Source: Blastocatellia bacterium (GTDB lineage Bacteria; Acidobacteriota; Blastocatellia; HR10; J050). From it: a DNA stretch of 64,000 nucleotides. The position numbers and the translations under genes are program-made. The DNA is taken from the NCBI GenBank assembly GCA_025054955.1, contig JANWZE010000068.1:1-64000 (forward strand), in the 5' to 3' direction. Every line of letters starts with the position of its first letter. Position 1 is the stretch's first letter. This document shows, piece by piece, positions 43,513 through 52,521 of the stretch. The notes under the pieces were generated by a model, which saw only the letters and a list, made by a program, of their open reading frames with translations, did no database searches and was not told where the DNA came from.

Positions 43513-43588
43513 GGGGTGGTAGCTCAGTTGGCAGAGCACGGCGTTCGCAACGCCGGGGTCGGGAGTTCAAATCTCCTCCACTCCACCA
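43513..43588 (+). tRNA. tRNA-Ala (anticodon CGC)
   Basis: A full cloverleaf: acceptor GGGGTGG/CCACTCC with the G3-U70 wobble pair that identifies alanine tRNA, D stem GCTC/GAGC, anticodon stem CGGCG/CGCCG with loop TTCGCAA (anticodon CGC at 43546-43548), T stem GGGAG/CTCCT with loop TTCAAAT, discriminator A and an encoded CCA. It reads GCG codons. Confidence 0.96.
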
Positions 43589-43696
43589 TTCGTTCTTTCA
43601 ATGGGCTGATTCGTCAACCGAGCACGGTCTTGACGGTAAACGACAAATTCGGCATATTACCGACTCCAATTTGAATTCGATCTATTCACGCACTCC

Positions 43697-44461
43697 ATGA
43701 ACTTCCTTGCTCTGACTGCCTATGAACTTCAGGAAGCAGCCATTCTGACGTGGCGGGCGTTCAAAGCTCTGTTCAAACGTCCACTCTATCTGAGGGACAT
43801 TATCGAACAGATGGACAAGATTGGCGTCGGGAGCGTGCTGATTATTATCCTGACCGGCTTTTTCACCGGCGCCGTGTTGACGTTGCACTCTGGAGACACA
43901 ATGGCCTCGTTTGGCGCGAAAGGATTGACCGGCCGGCTGGTCGCCACATCATTGATTCGCGAGTTAGGGCCTGTGTTGACAGCCTTGATGGTAGCCGGAC
44001 GCGTCGGCTCGGGTGTGGCCGCTGAGCTAGGCTCGATGCTGGTGACCGACCAGATTGACGCCATGCGAGCCCTTGGCACCGATCCGATCCGAAAATTGGT
44101 GATGCCGCGCATGCTTTCGCTGCTCGTGATGGTGCCCGCGTTGTCGTTGATTTGCACGGCGCTGGGAATCATTGGAGGATTGGTCATCGCACAAACGCTA
44201 TTGGGATTATCGTTTGCTCAGTACTTCAGTTCGGCCATGGAAGCCTTCAAAACCAATGATGTGATCGGCAGCCTCATCAAAGCGACCGTGTTTGGATTGA
44301 TCATCGCAATTGTTGGAACGCGTGCCGGCCTGCGAACCAAAGGCGGCACCGAAGGCGTTGGACGTTCGACAACGCAATCAGTCGTCACCGCCTCTATTCT
44401 GATCATTATGGCCGATTTCTTTGTCACACGAGCCTTGTACATTTTCCTTCCGCCAAACTAA
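43697..44461 (+). CDS. mlaE: MlaE-type ABC lipid transporter permease
   Basis: 254 residues. An N-terminal amphipathic/interface helix region (LYLRDIIEQMDKIGVGSVLI) precedes five or six membrane helices. The MlaE hallmarks are GAVLTLHSGDTMASFGAKG, LVATSLIRELGPVLTALMVAGRVGSGVAAELGSM (E-L-G-P and G-R-V-G-S motifs) and the coupling segment VTDQIDAMRALGTDPIRKLV. It is the inner-membrane part of phospholipid transport between the membranes. A substrate-binding MCE protein follows, but the ATPase (mlaF), usually adjacent, is missing. Confidence 0.94.
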   Translation: MNFLALTAYELQEAAILTWRAFKALFKRPLYLRDIIEQMDKIGVGSVLIIILTGFFTGAVLTLHSGDTMASFGAKGLTGRLVATSLIRELGPVLTALMVAGRVGSGVAAELGSMLVTDQIDAMRALGTDPIRKLVMPRMLSLLVMVPALSLICTALGIIGGLVIAQTLLGLSFAQYFSSAMEAFKTNDVIGSLIKATVFGLIIAIVGTRAGLRTKGGTEGVGRSTTQSVVTASILIIMADFFVTRALYIFLPPN

Positions 44462-44487
44462 TGAGTGCTACTCAAGTGGCAACTCAT
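44461..44487. repeat. Hairpin at the mlaE stop codon
   Basis: ATGAGTGCTACT and AGTGGCAACTCAT pair with one bulge around a CA-rich loop, starting in the mlaE stop and lying in the 74-base mlaE-mlaD spacer. It could tune expression of the downstream gene. No long T run. Confidence 0.4.
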
Positions 44488-44535
44488 CGAAAAAACGTGT
44501 ATCTTCATGCAAGGAACACATCAAGGAGATAGGCT

Positions 44536-45651
44536 ATGTCGTCACGTGGAAAACGTCTTGCTTGGTCTGAACTCAAAGTGGGGTTGCTCGTACTGGCCAG
44601 TCTTGCGATCTTGGTGTTCATTATCATGAGTGCCACCGGCGGCATCGGCGATCTATTCAGGCAACGATTCATTGCCAAGACTACGTTCGCTGAAGTAGAC
44701 GGCCTGTTGCCGGGCGCGGAAGTTCGACTGGCGGGAAAACGGGTGGGCAACGTGAAAGCTGTCAACTTGACTGAGGTTCCCAAGCGAGCCGAAGATCGCA
44801 ACACCGTCGAGGTGGTTATGGAAATTGATCCTGACATTGCACGCCGATTGATTCGCTCCGACTCGTCAGCCACATTAGGGTCCATCGGCTTGTTAGGAGA
44901 CAAAGTGGTGGAGATCAGACCTGGCACCGAAAGCGGTCAGCCCTTGCCCAGCGGCTCATATATTCAGAGCACGCCCGGCACGGACATCCGCAAAATCATC
45001 TCCGGCGTTGATCCTATCATCAGTGACCTAACGGCCACTGCGGAGCAAATCAAACAACTGGTCACAAACATCAACGAGGGCAAAGGCACACTGGGCCAAC
45101 TCATCAACAATCCGCGCGCATACGAGCATCTAGACAACACATTGCTGGAAGCCACCCGCTTGTTGAAAGATATTCGTGAAGGACAAGGCACTGTTGGGCG
45201 ACTCATCAACGACCCAGCATTGTATGATGATTTGCGTAATACCACCCGCCGCTTGGAAAATTTCGTCAGACAGATTGACGAAGGCCAAGGAACCGTCACG
45301 CGCCTGATCAAAGAGCCGCAACTCTATACCAAACTCGATGCTACGCTCACCGAACTGAAACAAACCTCGGAGCGCCTGAACATGATTGCCGCTCGGATCG
45401 AGCGCGGAGAAGGTACGATTGGACGGCTTATCCATGACTCGGCTTTACATGACGAGACAAAAAAGACCATAACAAATATCCAACACATTACGGCGCGGCT
45501 TGACCAGGGACAAGGAACGGCCGGCGCGCTGCTTCATGATAAAGCCCTCTATGACAATCTGAATGAATTATCGTCTCAACTGGTTCGTCTGATCTATGAT
45601 TTCCGACAAGACCCGCAGAAGTACTTAAAATTGAAGATCTCGATTTTCTAG
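44536..45651 (+). CDS. mlaD: MCE/MlaD-family lipid-binding protein with C-terminal repeats
   Basis: 371 residues. One transmembrane helix (LKVGLLVLASLAILVFIIMS) is followed by the MCE domain (FAEVDGLLPGAEVRLAGKRV, then GLLGDKVVEIRPG). Residues 170-360 hold about five degenerate repeats of 40-45 residues, each with I-x-x-G-x-G-T-x-G-x-L-I-x-D-x-x-L-Y, which form a long helical rod. Such proteins build hexameric lipid channels, and the repeats probably extend towards the outer membrane. It follows mlaE with no ATPase gene in between. Confidence 0.92.
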   Translation: MSSRGKRLAWSELKVGLLVLASLAILVFIIMSATGGIGDLFRQRFIAKTTFAEVDGLLPGAEVRLAGKRVGNVKAVNLTEVPKRAEDRNTVEVVMEIDPDIARRLIRSDSSATLGSIGLLGDKVVEIRPGTESGQPLPSGSYIQSTPGTDIRKIISGVDPIISDLTATAEQIKQLVTNINEGKGTLGQLINNPRAYEHLDNTLLEATRLLKDIREGQGTVGRLINDPALYDDLRNTTRRLENFVRQIDEGQGTVTRLIKEPQLYTKLDATLTELKQTSERLNMIAARIERGEGTIGRLIHDSALHDETKKTITNIQHITARLDQGQGTAGALLHDKALYDNLNELSSQLVRLIYDFRQDPQKYLKLKISIF

Positions 45652-45696
45652 CGCACTCAACGGGCTGCTGGAGCATCCATTGCGCATCCTACGACA

Positions 45697-47310
45697 ATGA
45701 TTGAAGCACGTCTCATTTCAGACAAGCAGAACCCATCGGCAGGCGTGGAGGTGAGGGATAAGTCGCTTCGCCTCCGGGCAACGTCCTCACCCCTCCCACA
45801 ACAGCCGACCGCGATTGCTCGATGGCGCGCTCGGTTGAGTTCAGCCGGATGGTTCCGTAGCGCAGAAATCGTCTCGGTTGGCGTCCTGTTTGGGGCTTAC
45901 ATCTATATGGACCTGCTGGCGGCGATGGAGCCAACAAAAATCAGGGGCCGATTTCGTCGGCTCCTACACTATCTGGCCAAGAAGCTGTTTTCTCAGGGCG
46001 CGCTCCAGCGTGAAGAACGATTGGCCAAGCAAGCGATCTGGCTGAGAGGACGACTGCTCAAACTGGGACCAACATTTATCAAAATTGGCCAGGCCTTGGC
46101 CACCCGCGCCGATCTCTTACCCCTGCCGTATATCAAGGAGCTGAGTAAGCTGCATGACGAAGTGCCCCCGTTTCCACACGACGAAGCGATGGCAATTCTT
46201 GAGCGCGAACTCGGCGCTCCGCTCACATCATTGTTCGCCCACATTGATGACCGGCCGGTGGCCTCGGCGAGCATGGGACAGGTCTACTATGCGCTCTTGC
46301 CAGATGGTCGTGAGGTCGCTGTTAAGATTCAACGTCCGCGCTTGAAGGAAACAATTGATTTTGATCTCCGCGTTCTCCAGCGGATTGTCAAACATCTGAA
46401 GCGCTACCCGAACCTGTTTCGCGGCGTTGATTGGAGCGGCGTGTTAAACGAATTCGCTTACACGATCGAGCAAGAAATGGATTACCTTCAAGAAGCCAAG
46501 AATGCCGATCGCTTCCGAGATAATTTTCGCTCGTGGAAAGATGTCTATGTTCCTCAAATCTACTGGGCGCTGAGCACCAGACGAGTCCTGACGATGGAGT
46601 ATATTCACGGCCTCAAAGTTACCGAGACGGAGTTACTGAAGGCGCGTGGCTTCACGCCGGCTAAGATCAATCGTCTGTTGGCTCGCACCTATCTGAAGCA
46701 GATGCTCGAGGACGGATTTTTTCATGCTGATCCGCATCCGGGTAACTTGCGAGTCATGCCGGATGGCAGGCTGGCCTTTTTCGATTTCGGCATGGCGGGG
46801 CAAATTGACGCGCATCTTCAGAGCCTGATGATTGATGCATTCTTTCACATTCTCGACCGCGACGTCAGCGGATTAGTTGATGATCTGATGAAGCTGGAGT
46901 TTCTCGATCCGGACACGGACCCCAGTCGCATTCGCCCTCTGGTCGAAGAACTCTTCAAAGAATATCTCGGATTAAAACTGAGCCAAATTCGCTTCAAAGA
47001 GTTGACCTACGAAATTGCTGATGTCGTTTACGAATACCACTTCAAAATTCCTGCTCGGTTCACCTACATGATCCGCGCGTTGATGGAACTGGAGGGTATT
47101 GGTGTGGCTATTGATCCCGACTTTAACTTCGTTGAAACCGCTCGACCCTTTGCTCGAGAGTACCTACTGAAGCGCGAAAGCCGCCAACTCCGCAACAAGA
47201 TCATCAGTAAGCTGCTGCGCGGCGAAAATAATGAACTTCGCCTTGACAAGCTATGGTACTTGACCAAGGTAGCAGCTCAACTCCTCTGGGACAAACTCCG
47301 CCAATTGTAA
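45697..47310 (+). CDS. ABC1/UbiB (AarF) family atypical kinase
   Basis: 537 residues. The family-specific KxGQ motif (LKLGPTFIKIGQALATRAD), alanine-rich loop ASASMGQVYYALL, EVAVKIQRPRLKE (ATP-contacting Lys), HADPHPGNLRVMPDGRLAFFDFGMAGQ (catalytic loop with metal Asp) are all intact. The C-terminal part is helical. UbiB/ADCK proteins are ATPases supporting quinone synthesis and lipid homeostasis at the inner membrane. The N-terminal 40 residues are weakly conserved, so a later start (for example at the Met before DLLAAMEP) is possible. It lies 45 bases after mlaD in the same direction. Confidence 0.9.
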   Translation: MIEARLISDKQNPSAGVEVRDKSLRLRATSSPLPQQPTAIARWRARLSSAGWFRSAEIVSVGVLFGAYIYMDLLAAMEPTKIRGRFRRLLHYLAKKLFSQGALQREERLAKQAIWLRGRLLKLGPTFIKIGQALATRADLLPLPYIKELSKLHDEVPPFPHDEAMAILERELGAPLTSLFAHIDDRPVASASMGQVYYALLPDGREVAVKIQRPRLKETIDFDLRVLQRIVKHLKRYPNLFRGVDWSGVLNEFAYTIEQEMDYLQEAKNADRFRDNFRSWKDVYVPQIYWALSTRRVLTMEYIHGLKVTETELLKARGFTPAKINRLLARTYLKQMLEDGFFHADPHPGNLRVMPDGRLAFFDFGMAGQIDAHLQSLMIDAFFHILDRDVSGLVDDLMKLEFLDPDTDPSRIRPLVEELFKEYLGLKLSQIRFKELTYEIADVVYEYHFKIPARFTYMIRALMELEGIGVAIDPDFNFVETARPFAREYLLKRESRQLRNKIISKLLRGENNELRLDKLWYLTKVAAQLLWDKLRQL

Positions 47311-47340
47311 AGGTGTGACATCCTGCGCCCGAAACCCGTT

Positions 47341-47439
47341 AGACCGATTTTCAACCGCCTTTAGCTGGGGCCCTACATCTTGCGGGCTCACGCACGCTGC
47401 AAGAGCGCGCCCAGCGTAAACTCATTGACAAACCGCTCT
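47341..47439. mobile_element. MITE-like inverted-repeat element, copy B
   Basis: Begins AGACCGATTTTCA after a TA and ends ACAAACCGCTCT before AGG. The interior TTGCGGGCTCACGCACGCTG and GTAAACTCATTGACAAACCG closely match copies A and C. It occupies the spacer between the UbiB gene and the PBP1A stop, ending 6 bases from that stop. Confidence 0.75.
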
Positions 47440-47445
47440 AGGCCT

Positions 47446-49827
47446 TCAAGGATTCCGATTGGCGCGGCGTGGTTGTGTTTCCGCAGGAGTATCCGGTTGA
47501 CCTATGGGGCCAGCAACTGGCAGTGAAATGCTTGGAAATCCCTCCCAATTGGATGGGCCGCCTATGCCGGGCAATCCCCCTTCATCAATCTGTGCAAACA
47601 GCGCAGCCCGCTCATGTCGCCGCTGACTTTGCAATTCGGCCATCATTGGTGGCGGGTCTTTTTCTAACACAAACCGTTTTGGCTTTTGCTTGCTCAAATA
47701 GTCCTTCATGAAATCTATCCAGATCGGCAAGGCAGCCGAGCCGCCGGTCTGGCCATGTCCCAGCGTTCTTTTTTCATCGTATCCGATCCATACTCCTGTG
47801 CATGTCGTCGGAGTGAAACCGATGAACCAGGCATCTGTGTAATCATCAACGGTGCCTGTTTTGCCGCCAATGTCCCAACCGGTAAAGCCATATCCGCCAA
47901 TGGCGCTGGCTGTACCCCTCATCACGACTTCCTTCAACATCGTCACGACCATTGAAGCCACATAGGGGGATAAGACTTCGCTCCCTGATGGTGGCTGCCA
48001 GCGCTCTAATTCTGTGCCATCGCGATCCACCACCCGACGGATGAGATGCGGTCGAACGTCTTTCCCTAAACTAGCAAAGATGGCATAGGCTCTGGTCATA
48101 TCGAGCAGCGGCTCTTCAGTGCTGCCTAAGGCGGAGGCCAACACCGGCTGCATACGGTTGGGCAACCCTAATCGCTCAACCATCTGCGCGCCGCGCTCAA
48201 TGCCGACTTCTTTCAACAGGCGAACAGCCGGAATATTGCGCGACAACGCTAGCGCGGTCTGAAGCGAGATGACGCCTTTGTACGATCGGTCATAATTTTC
48301 CGGCCTCCATCGTCCCAACTGAAATGGCGTATCTTCCACCGGATCATCTGGGCGAAGGCCATACTCAATAGCCGCCGCATAAATAAACGGTTTGAATGCT
48401 GAACCCGTCTGACGCAGGGCTTGCGTGGCTCGGTTAAACTTGCTGCGATTAAAATCGTAGCCCCCAACCAGCGCCTTGATTTCACCAGTCGGCACGTCGA
48501 GCGCCACCAGCGCGCCTTGCACTTCGGGCAACTGAAGGAGTGTGACCTGAAGTTGTTTGTTCTTGGCGTCAATCGCTTTGACGTGAAAAACCGTCAGGTC
48601 GCCCGGTTTGATCAGGGCTTTCAGCGGTTTGCCCCAAGGCGATTCCGCTGGCGTGACACGGGCTGTATACTCGCCGAATCGAACAATCGCTTCACGCTCG
48701 GACACCTGCATCACCAACCCCGTGTAGTACTGATCCTTGACGAACTGATTATCCCACTCCGGGTTGTAATAGGTGTCCAATGATTTCCCTTGCGCCAATA
48801 TGTTCTCTAGCTTGCCGCGCCAGCCACGGCTTCGATCAAACGCATGTAATTGTTTTCGCACAGCCGCGACAGCCCATTGTTGGGCTTGCGCGTCCAGCGT
48901 CGTGTAAATCTGAAGCCCGCCACCATGCGTCTTTTGCGTGCCGTATTTGTTTTCTACTTCCTGCCGGATCATCTCAACAACATAGGCATAGGGACTATGA
49001 GCATTGTTGATACGCTCACCGCGCCACAACTTGATGGGCTGCGCTTTAGCGATCGCGGCCTGCTCAGGTGTAATGTATCCCTGCTCAGCCATCAAATTGA
49101 GAACGAGATTGCGTCGTTGCAGCGCCGCCTCAGGATTCTTCAGCGGCGAATAGATGATCGCCGATTTGAGCATCGCGGCCAGCATCGCGCTTTGTTCCAA
49201 ATTTAATTCCTTGATTGATTGACCAAAATAGTATTGCGCAGCCGCCTCCACGCCATAGGCATTGCCGCCAAGATAAATCAGATTGCAATAGAGTTCAAGA
49301 ATCTGCTCTTTGCTATAGTGCTGCTCAATCAGCAATGCTAACAGCGCTTCTTTGATCTTTCGCACGAGCGTCTGCTCACGGGTCAGAAAAAGCCCACGGG
49401 CGAGTTGTTGCGTGATCGTTGAGCCTCCGCCAACAATCTCGCCTTGTTGCAAATTATCCAGTAACGCTCCAATGACACGAATCGGATCAAGCCCCGAATG
49501 CTGGTAAAATCGCGCGTCCTCAACGGCAATAAACGCCTGCCGCACAATCAACGGGATCTCGGAGTACTCAACCGGAATGCGACGTTGTAAATAAAATTCA
49601 CCGATAATCGTCGCGCCATCATCAGCATAAATTCGCGATAACACACTGGGCTGGTAGTGACTCAGTTGCTCGACCATCAGGGCATACTCAGACCGACTGA
49701 GCATGAAAGCCATACTCCAGCCAGTTAAGCCGCCAGCTAGCGCACTCAATAGAAACAAAGACGGCAATGTCGAACGGCGCAGAAAATCAACCAGCCGGTT
49801 CATCGCTTCTGCTACATGCCATTTCAT
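47446..49827 (-). CDS. mrcA: Penicillin-binding protein 1A (bifunctional class A PBP)
   Basis: About 793 residues from ATG 49827 (ATG 49803 is an alternative). A cytoplasmic stub and one transmembrane helix (SLFLLSALAGGLTGWSMAFML) come first. The GT51 domain has AVEDARFYQHSGLD (catalytic Glu), GGSTITQQLARGLFL and KIKEALLALLIE. The transpeptidase has SxxK in TGSAFKPFIYAA, SxN in LSRNIPAV and KTG in GGKTGTVDDYTDAWF. The tail is proline-rich. It polymerises and cross-links peptidoglycan in the periplasm. It is divergent from lptD; a TTGTCA-18-TACGAT promoter would start transcription near ATG 49827. Confidence 0.94.
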   Translation of the reverse strand: MKWHVAEAMNRLVDFLRRSTLPSLFLLSALAGGLTGWSMAFMLSRSEYALMVEQLSHYQPSVLSRIYADDGATIIGEFYLQRRIPVEYSEIPLIVRQAFIAVEDARFYQHSGLDPIRVIGALLDNLQQGEIVGGGSTITQQLARGLFLTREQTLVRKIKEALLALLIEQHYSKEQILELYCNLIYLGGNAYGVEAAAQYYFGQSIKELNLEQSAMLAAMLKSAIIYSPLKNPEAALQRRNLVLNLMAEQGYITPEQAAIAKAQPIKLWRGERINNAHSPYAYVVEMIRQEVENKYGTQKTHGGGLQIYTTLDAQAQQWAVAAVRKQLHAFDRSRGWRGKLENILAQGKSLDTYYNPEWDNQFVKDQYYTGLVMQVSEREAIVRFGEYTARVTPAESPWGKPLKALIKPGDLTVFHVKAIDAKNKQLQVTLLQLPEVQGALVALDVPTGEIKALVGGYDFNRSKFNRATQALRQTGSAFKPFIYAAAIEYGLRPDDPVEDTPFQLGRWRPENYDRSYKGVISLQTALALSRNIPAVRLLKEVGIERGAQMVERLGLPNRMQPVLASALGSTEEPLLDMTRAYAIFASLGKDVRPHLIRRVVDRDGTELERWQPPSGSEVLSPYVASMVVTMLKEVVMRGTASAIGGYGFTGWDIGGKTGTVDDYTDAWFIGFTPTTCTGVWIGYDEKRTLGHGQTGGSAALPIWIDFMKDYLSKQKPKRFVLEKDPPPMMAELQSQRRHERAALFAQIDEGGLPGIGGPSNWEGFPSISLPVAGPIGQPDTPAETQPRRANRNP

Positions 49828-49855
49828 GAGGGTAGTTAATCGTATCACATCTATC

Positions 49856-49884
49856 TTGCCGTTGACAAAGCCCCATGCTATGAT
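49856..49884 (+). promoter_or_regulatory. Sigma-70-type promoter for lptD
   Basis: TTGCCG and TATGAT are 17 bases apart; the predicted start is near 49891, about 55 bases before ATG 49946. Confidence 0.5.
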
Positions 49885-49945
49885 GGCCGGCCCTAAGCAA
49901 TCATGTGAGAATGTGGCGTGTCGTCAACGGGAGAATGTGACATCA

Positions 49946-52315
49946 ATGCAGCGGCGTGCGTGGGCGACGTTCATATTCTGTATCGCACTGCTTTATCGGG
50001 CACAAACAGTTTTAGCCATCCAAGCTCCGCAAGCGCAACCTTCATCAACTCCAGTTGAACCACCGACGGCGCTTCAACAACCTTCGGATCAACTTGAAAT
50101 CAATGCCGACACCGGCTCTAGCCAGGGAGGCGTCACCATCTATGAAGGGTATGTGGACATCCGCTATGGCAGTATGCGGCTCCAGTGTGATCGAGCTATT
50201 TACGACGAGTCTACTGACGAAGTGCAAGCGATCGGCAATGTCGTATTCGATCAGGAGAATCAACGCATCACGGGCAGCCGCGCTCAGTTTAATCTGCGCA
50301 CCAGAAAGGGAACCATCTGGGATGCGCGAGGCTTTACCGACCGAACGCCTGATGGCGTCATGATGTTCTTTGAGGCGGATCGCATTGAGCGCACCGGCCT
50401 CTCACGATTTGAGATCATCAACGGACGAATCACCTCGTGTGAAGAACCGCTGCCCAAGTGGAGCTTCTCCGCCAGTCAATCAACACTGATACTGAACAAA
50501 CGCGTCGCACTTCGCTCACCAACGCTCAAGCTGAAAAATGTGCCGGTCTTCTGGCTGCCGTATGCCACGTTTCCAATCGCCAAACGAACTCGGCAATCGG
50601 GATTTCTCACCCCCAGCGTTGGGAACTCAAACGTGCGTGGACGCTCCCTGACGATTCCCTACTATCAAACGCTCGGCCTCAGCGCCGATTTGCTCTCCCG
50701 TTTCGATCTCTTCACGCAACGAGGCATTGGGTTCGGCACGGACTTTCGCTCGCGAAACAGCGAGACGTCCTACCTGAACGCCGGCTTCTTCTCCGTCTAC
50801 GATCGCTTATTCGGACAACCGGGACCCAAACAAGGCGGCACAGCTTTCTACCTCGACGCGCAACAACAATTGCCGCAAGGATTCCGCTTAGTGGCCGACG
50901 TTAACCTCGTCACCAATTTGGCGTTTCGTCAGATCTTTTCCGATAGCTTTGAACAAGCAATTTCACCGGAGGAACGAACCCAGATTTACGTCAACAACCA
51001 TTTTGGGCCATATTCGTTCAATGTGCTGATGCAATCGCGTGATGTTTTCTTAGGACGTGGGGCAGACGGCAGCCAGCCGTTGATTCAGCCCGATCAATTG
51101 ATCACGATCCGTCAGCTTCCTTCATTTGAGCTCATGCGACGGCCAGCCAAACTGACCAAGCGCCTGCCCGTTTATCTGTCGTTCCGCACGGCCGCTGAAG
51201 GTGTCAGCCGCGGCGAGGCCTCATTTCAAACACCCTCCGTTGTCCAACGCTTGGACGCGCAACCACGCATCACGATCCCGCTGCCATCGCTAGCAGGAAT
51301 GGCCATCACGCCGAGCCTCACGCTGCGCAGCACGTTTTATTCCAATAGTCAGGACCCGCTCAACCGCGCACGCATACTCAGCCAAGATGTAACGCGGACG
51401 TATGTGGACTTCACCGTAGACGCGCGACCGCCAGCCTTCGAGCGTGTGTTTTACCATCGCGATGGGTCCCACTGGTTCAAGCATGTGATCGAACCAATGA
51501 TCACCTACAGGCGCATCACTGGCATCGGCTCAGACTTTGCTCGTATCATCCGCTTCGACGCACATGATGCCATTGCCAATACAAATCAAGTCGAATTCGC
51601 TTTGGTCAACCGATTTCTCATCAAGCGTGAAGGTCCTGAGGGACAAAAAAATCAGCCTCATGAGTGGCTCATGGTCAAGCTGGCGCAACAGTACTTCTTT
51701 GATCCAACCTTCGGCGGAGCCTTGCGGGCGGGACAACGCAATCAATTTGATCCGATCAATCTACTCTCCGGTTTTCACACCATGAGTCCCGACCGCCGTT
51801 TCTCACCGATTAACCTGAACGTTCGTCTTCGCCCATTATCCTCTCTGTTCGCCGATGTACGACTTGACTATGACCCGACAATCAAAACGCTTCGCAATAC
51901 GAGCGTGACAGGTGGCGTCCGCGCTTCATTCATTTCATTTTCTCAAACGTGGTTCCTGAGCCGTCAGACTCGATCGGTTGCGGGTACCTTCCCCGGAAAC
52001 CTCTATCAGTCTTCCCTCTTTCTGGGTCGAGAGGATCGCGGTCCATTTATCGGGTTCGATCTCATTTATGACTTCACCAATCGCGTCATCAACAACCGAC
52101 CGATCTCGGGACGCCTTGTCACATCGGTCATAGGATTTGGCTACGCGTTTGATTGCTGTAGTTTTCAGGTGCACAATACAACCTACAAGATCGGTTTGCG
52201 AAACGAAAACCGACTAGCGTTGAGCCTGACGCTGTTTGGCATCGGTAGTTTCGGTCGGCATACGGACGCAGGACGTCGCATCTTTGGCACAACATGGGAT
52301 GTACCCAGGCCATGA
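49946..52315 (+). CDS. lptD: LPS-assembly outer-membrane protein LptD
   Basis: About 789 residues from ATG 49946. A signal peptide (RAWATFIFCIALLYRAQTVLA) and a proline-rich linker lead to the OstA jellyroll (LEINADTGSSQGGVTIYEGY, then MRLQCDRAIYDESTDEVQAI and VVFDQENQRITGSRAQFNLR). The LptD barrel starts at PVFWLPYATFPIAKRTRQSGFL and ends with strands including FGYAFDCCSFQV, whose Cys pair fits the disulfides that switch on LptD. With LptE it inserts LPS in the outer leaflet. The frame is open upstream to 49703, but that part overlaps the PBP1A gene and is unlikely to be translated. Confidence 0.92.
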   Translation: MQRRAWATFIFCIALLYRAQTVLAIQAPQAQPSSTPVEPPTALQQPSDQLEINADTGSSQGGVTIYEGYVDIRYGSMRLQCDRAIYDESTDEVQAIGNVVFDQENQRITGSRAQFNLRTRKGTIWDARGFTDRTPDGVMMFFEADRIERTGLSRFEIINGRITSCEEPLPKWSFSASQSTLILNKRVALRSPTLKLKNVPVFWLPYATFPIAKRTRQSGFLTPSVGNSNVRGRSLTIPYYQTLGLSADLLSRFDLFTQRGIGFGTDFRSRNSETSYLNAGFFSVYDRLFGQPGPKQGGTAFYLDAQQQLPQGFRLVADVNLVTNLAFRQIFSDSFEQAISPEERTQIYVNNHFGPYSFNVLMQSRDVFLGRGADGSQPLIQPDQLITIRQLPSFELMRRPAKLTKRLPVYLSFRTAAEGVSRGEASFQTPSVVQRLDAQPRITIPLPSLAGMAITPSLTLRSTFYSNSQDPLNRARILSQDVTRTYVDFTVDARPPAFERVFYHRDGSHWFKHVIEPMITYRRITGIGSDFARIIRFDAHDAIANTNQVEFALVNRFLIKREGPEGQKNQPHEWLMVKLAQQYFFDPTFGGALRAGQRNQFDPINLLSGFHTMSPDRRFSPINLNVRLRPLSSLFADVRLDYDPTIKTLRNTSVTGGVRASFISFSQTWFLSRQTRSVAGTFPGNLYQSSLFLGREDRGPFIGFDLIYDFTNRVINNRPISGRLVTSVIGFGYAFDCCSFQVHNTTYKIGLRNENRLALSLTLFGIGSFGRHTDAGRRIFGTTWDVPRP

Positions 52316-52316
52316 G

Positions 52317-52508
52317 ACGCTCAACTTGAGATGTGATGATGCACCACCCGTGATCATCGAGGGCAGTGGATAGTTTCACCGGCCGTTCACGGAGGCGCTC
52401 GACGCTCCTGACGCTGATCGCCACACGCTCAACTTGAGATGTGATCCAGAAGCAGTGTATAGTTTCACAGGCCGTCCAAGGAAGCGCTCGACGCTCCTGA
52501 CGCCGATT
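52317..52508. repeat. Two direct repeats of about 85-100 bases after lptD
   Basis: Copy 1 (52317-about 52416) and copy 2 (52425-about 52508) both begin ACGCTCAACTTGAGATGTGA and share AGTG.ATAGTTTCAC.GGCC and GCGCTCGACGCTCCTGACGC. Copy 2 lacks an internal stretch of about 20 bases. Both are non-coding; copy 2 runs up to the ribosome-binding site of the next gene. Confidence 0.8.
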
Positions 52509-52521
52509 GGGAGATGAACAA

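Noticed and set aside
49861-49884. TTGACA with TATGAT as an lptD promoter
   Set aside because: The spacer is only 11 bases. The TTGCCG-17-TATGAT pair fits better.
49703-49945. N-terminal extension of LptD
   Set aside because: It overlaps the divergent PBP1A coding region and promoter. A signal peptide starts at ATG 49946.
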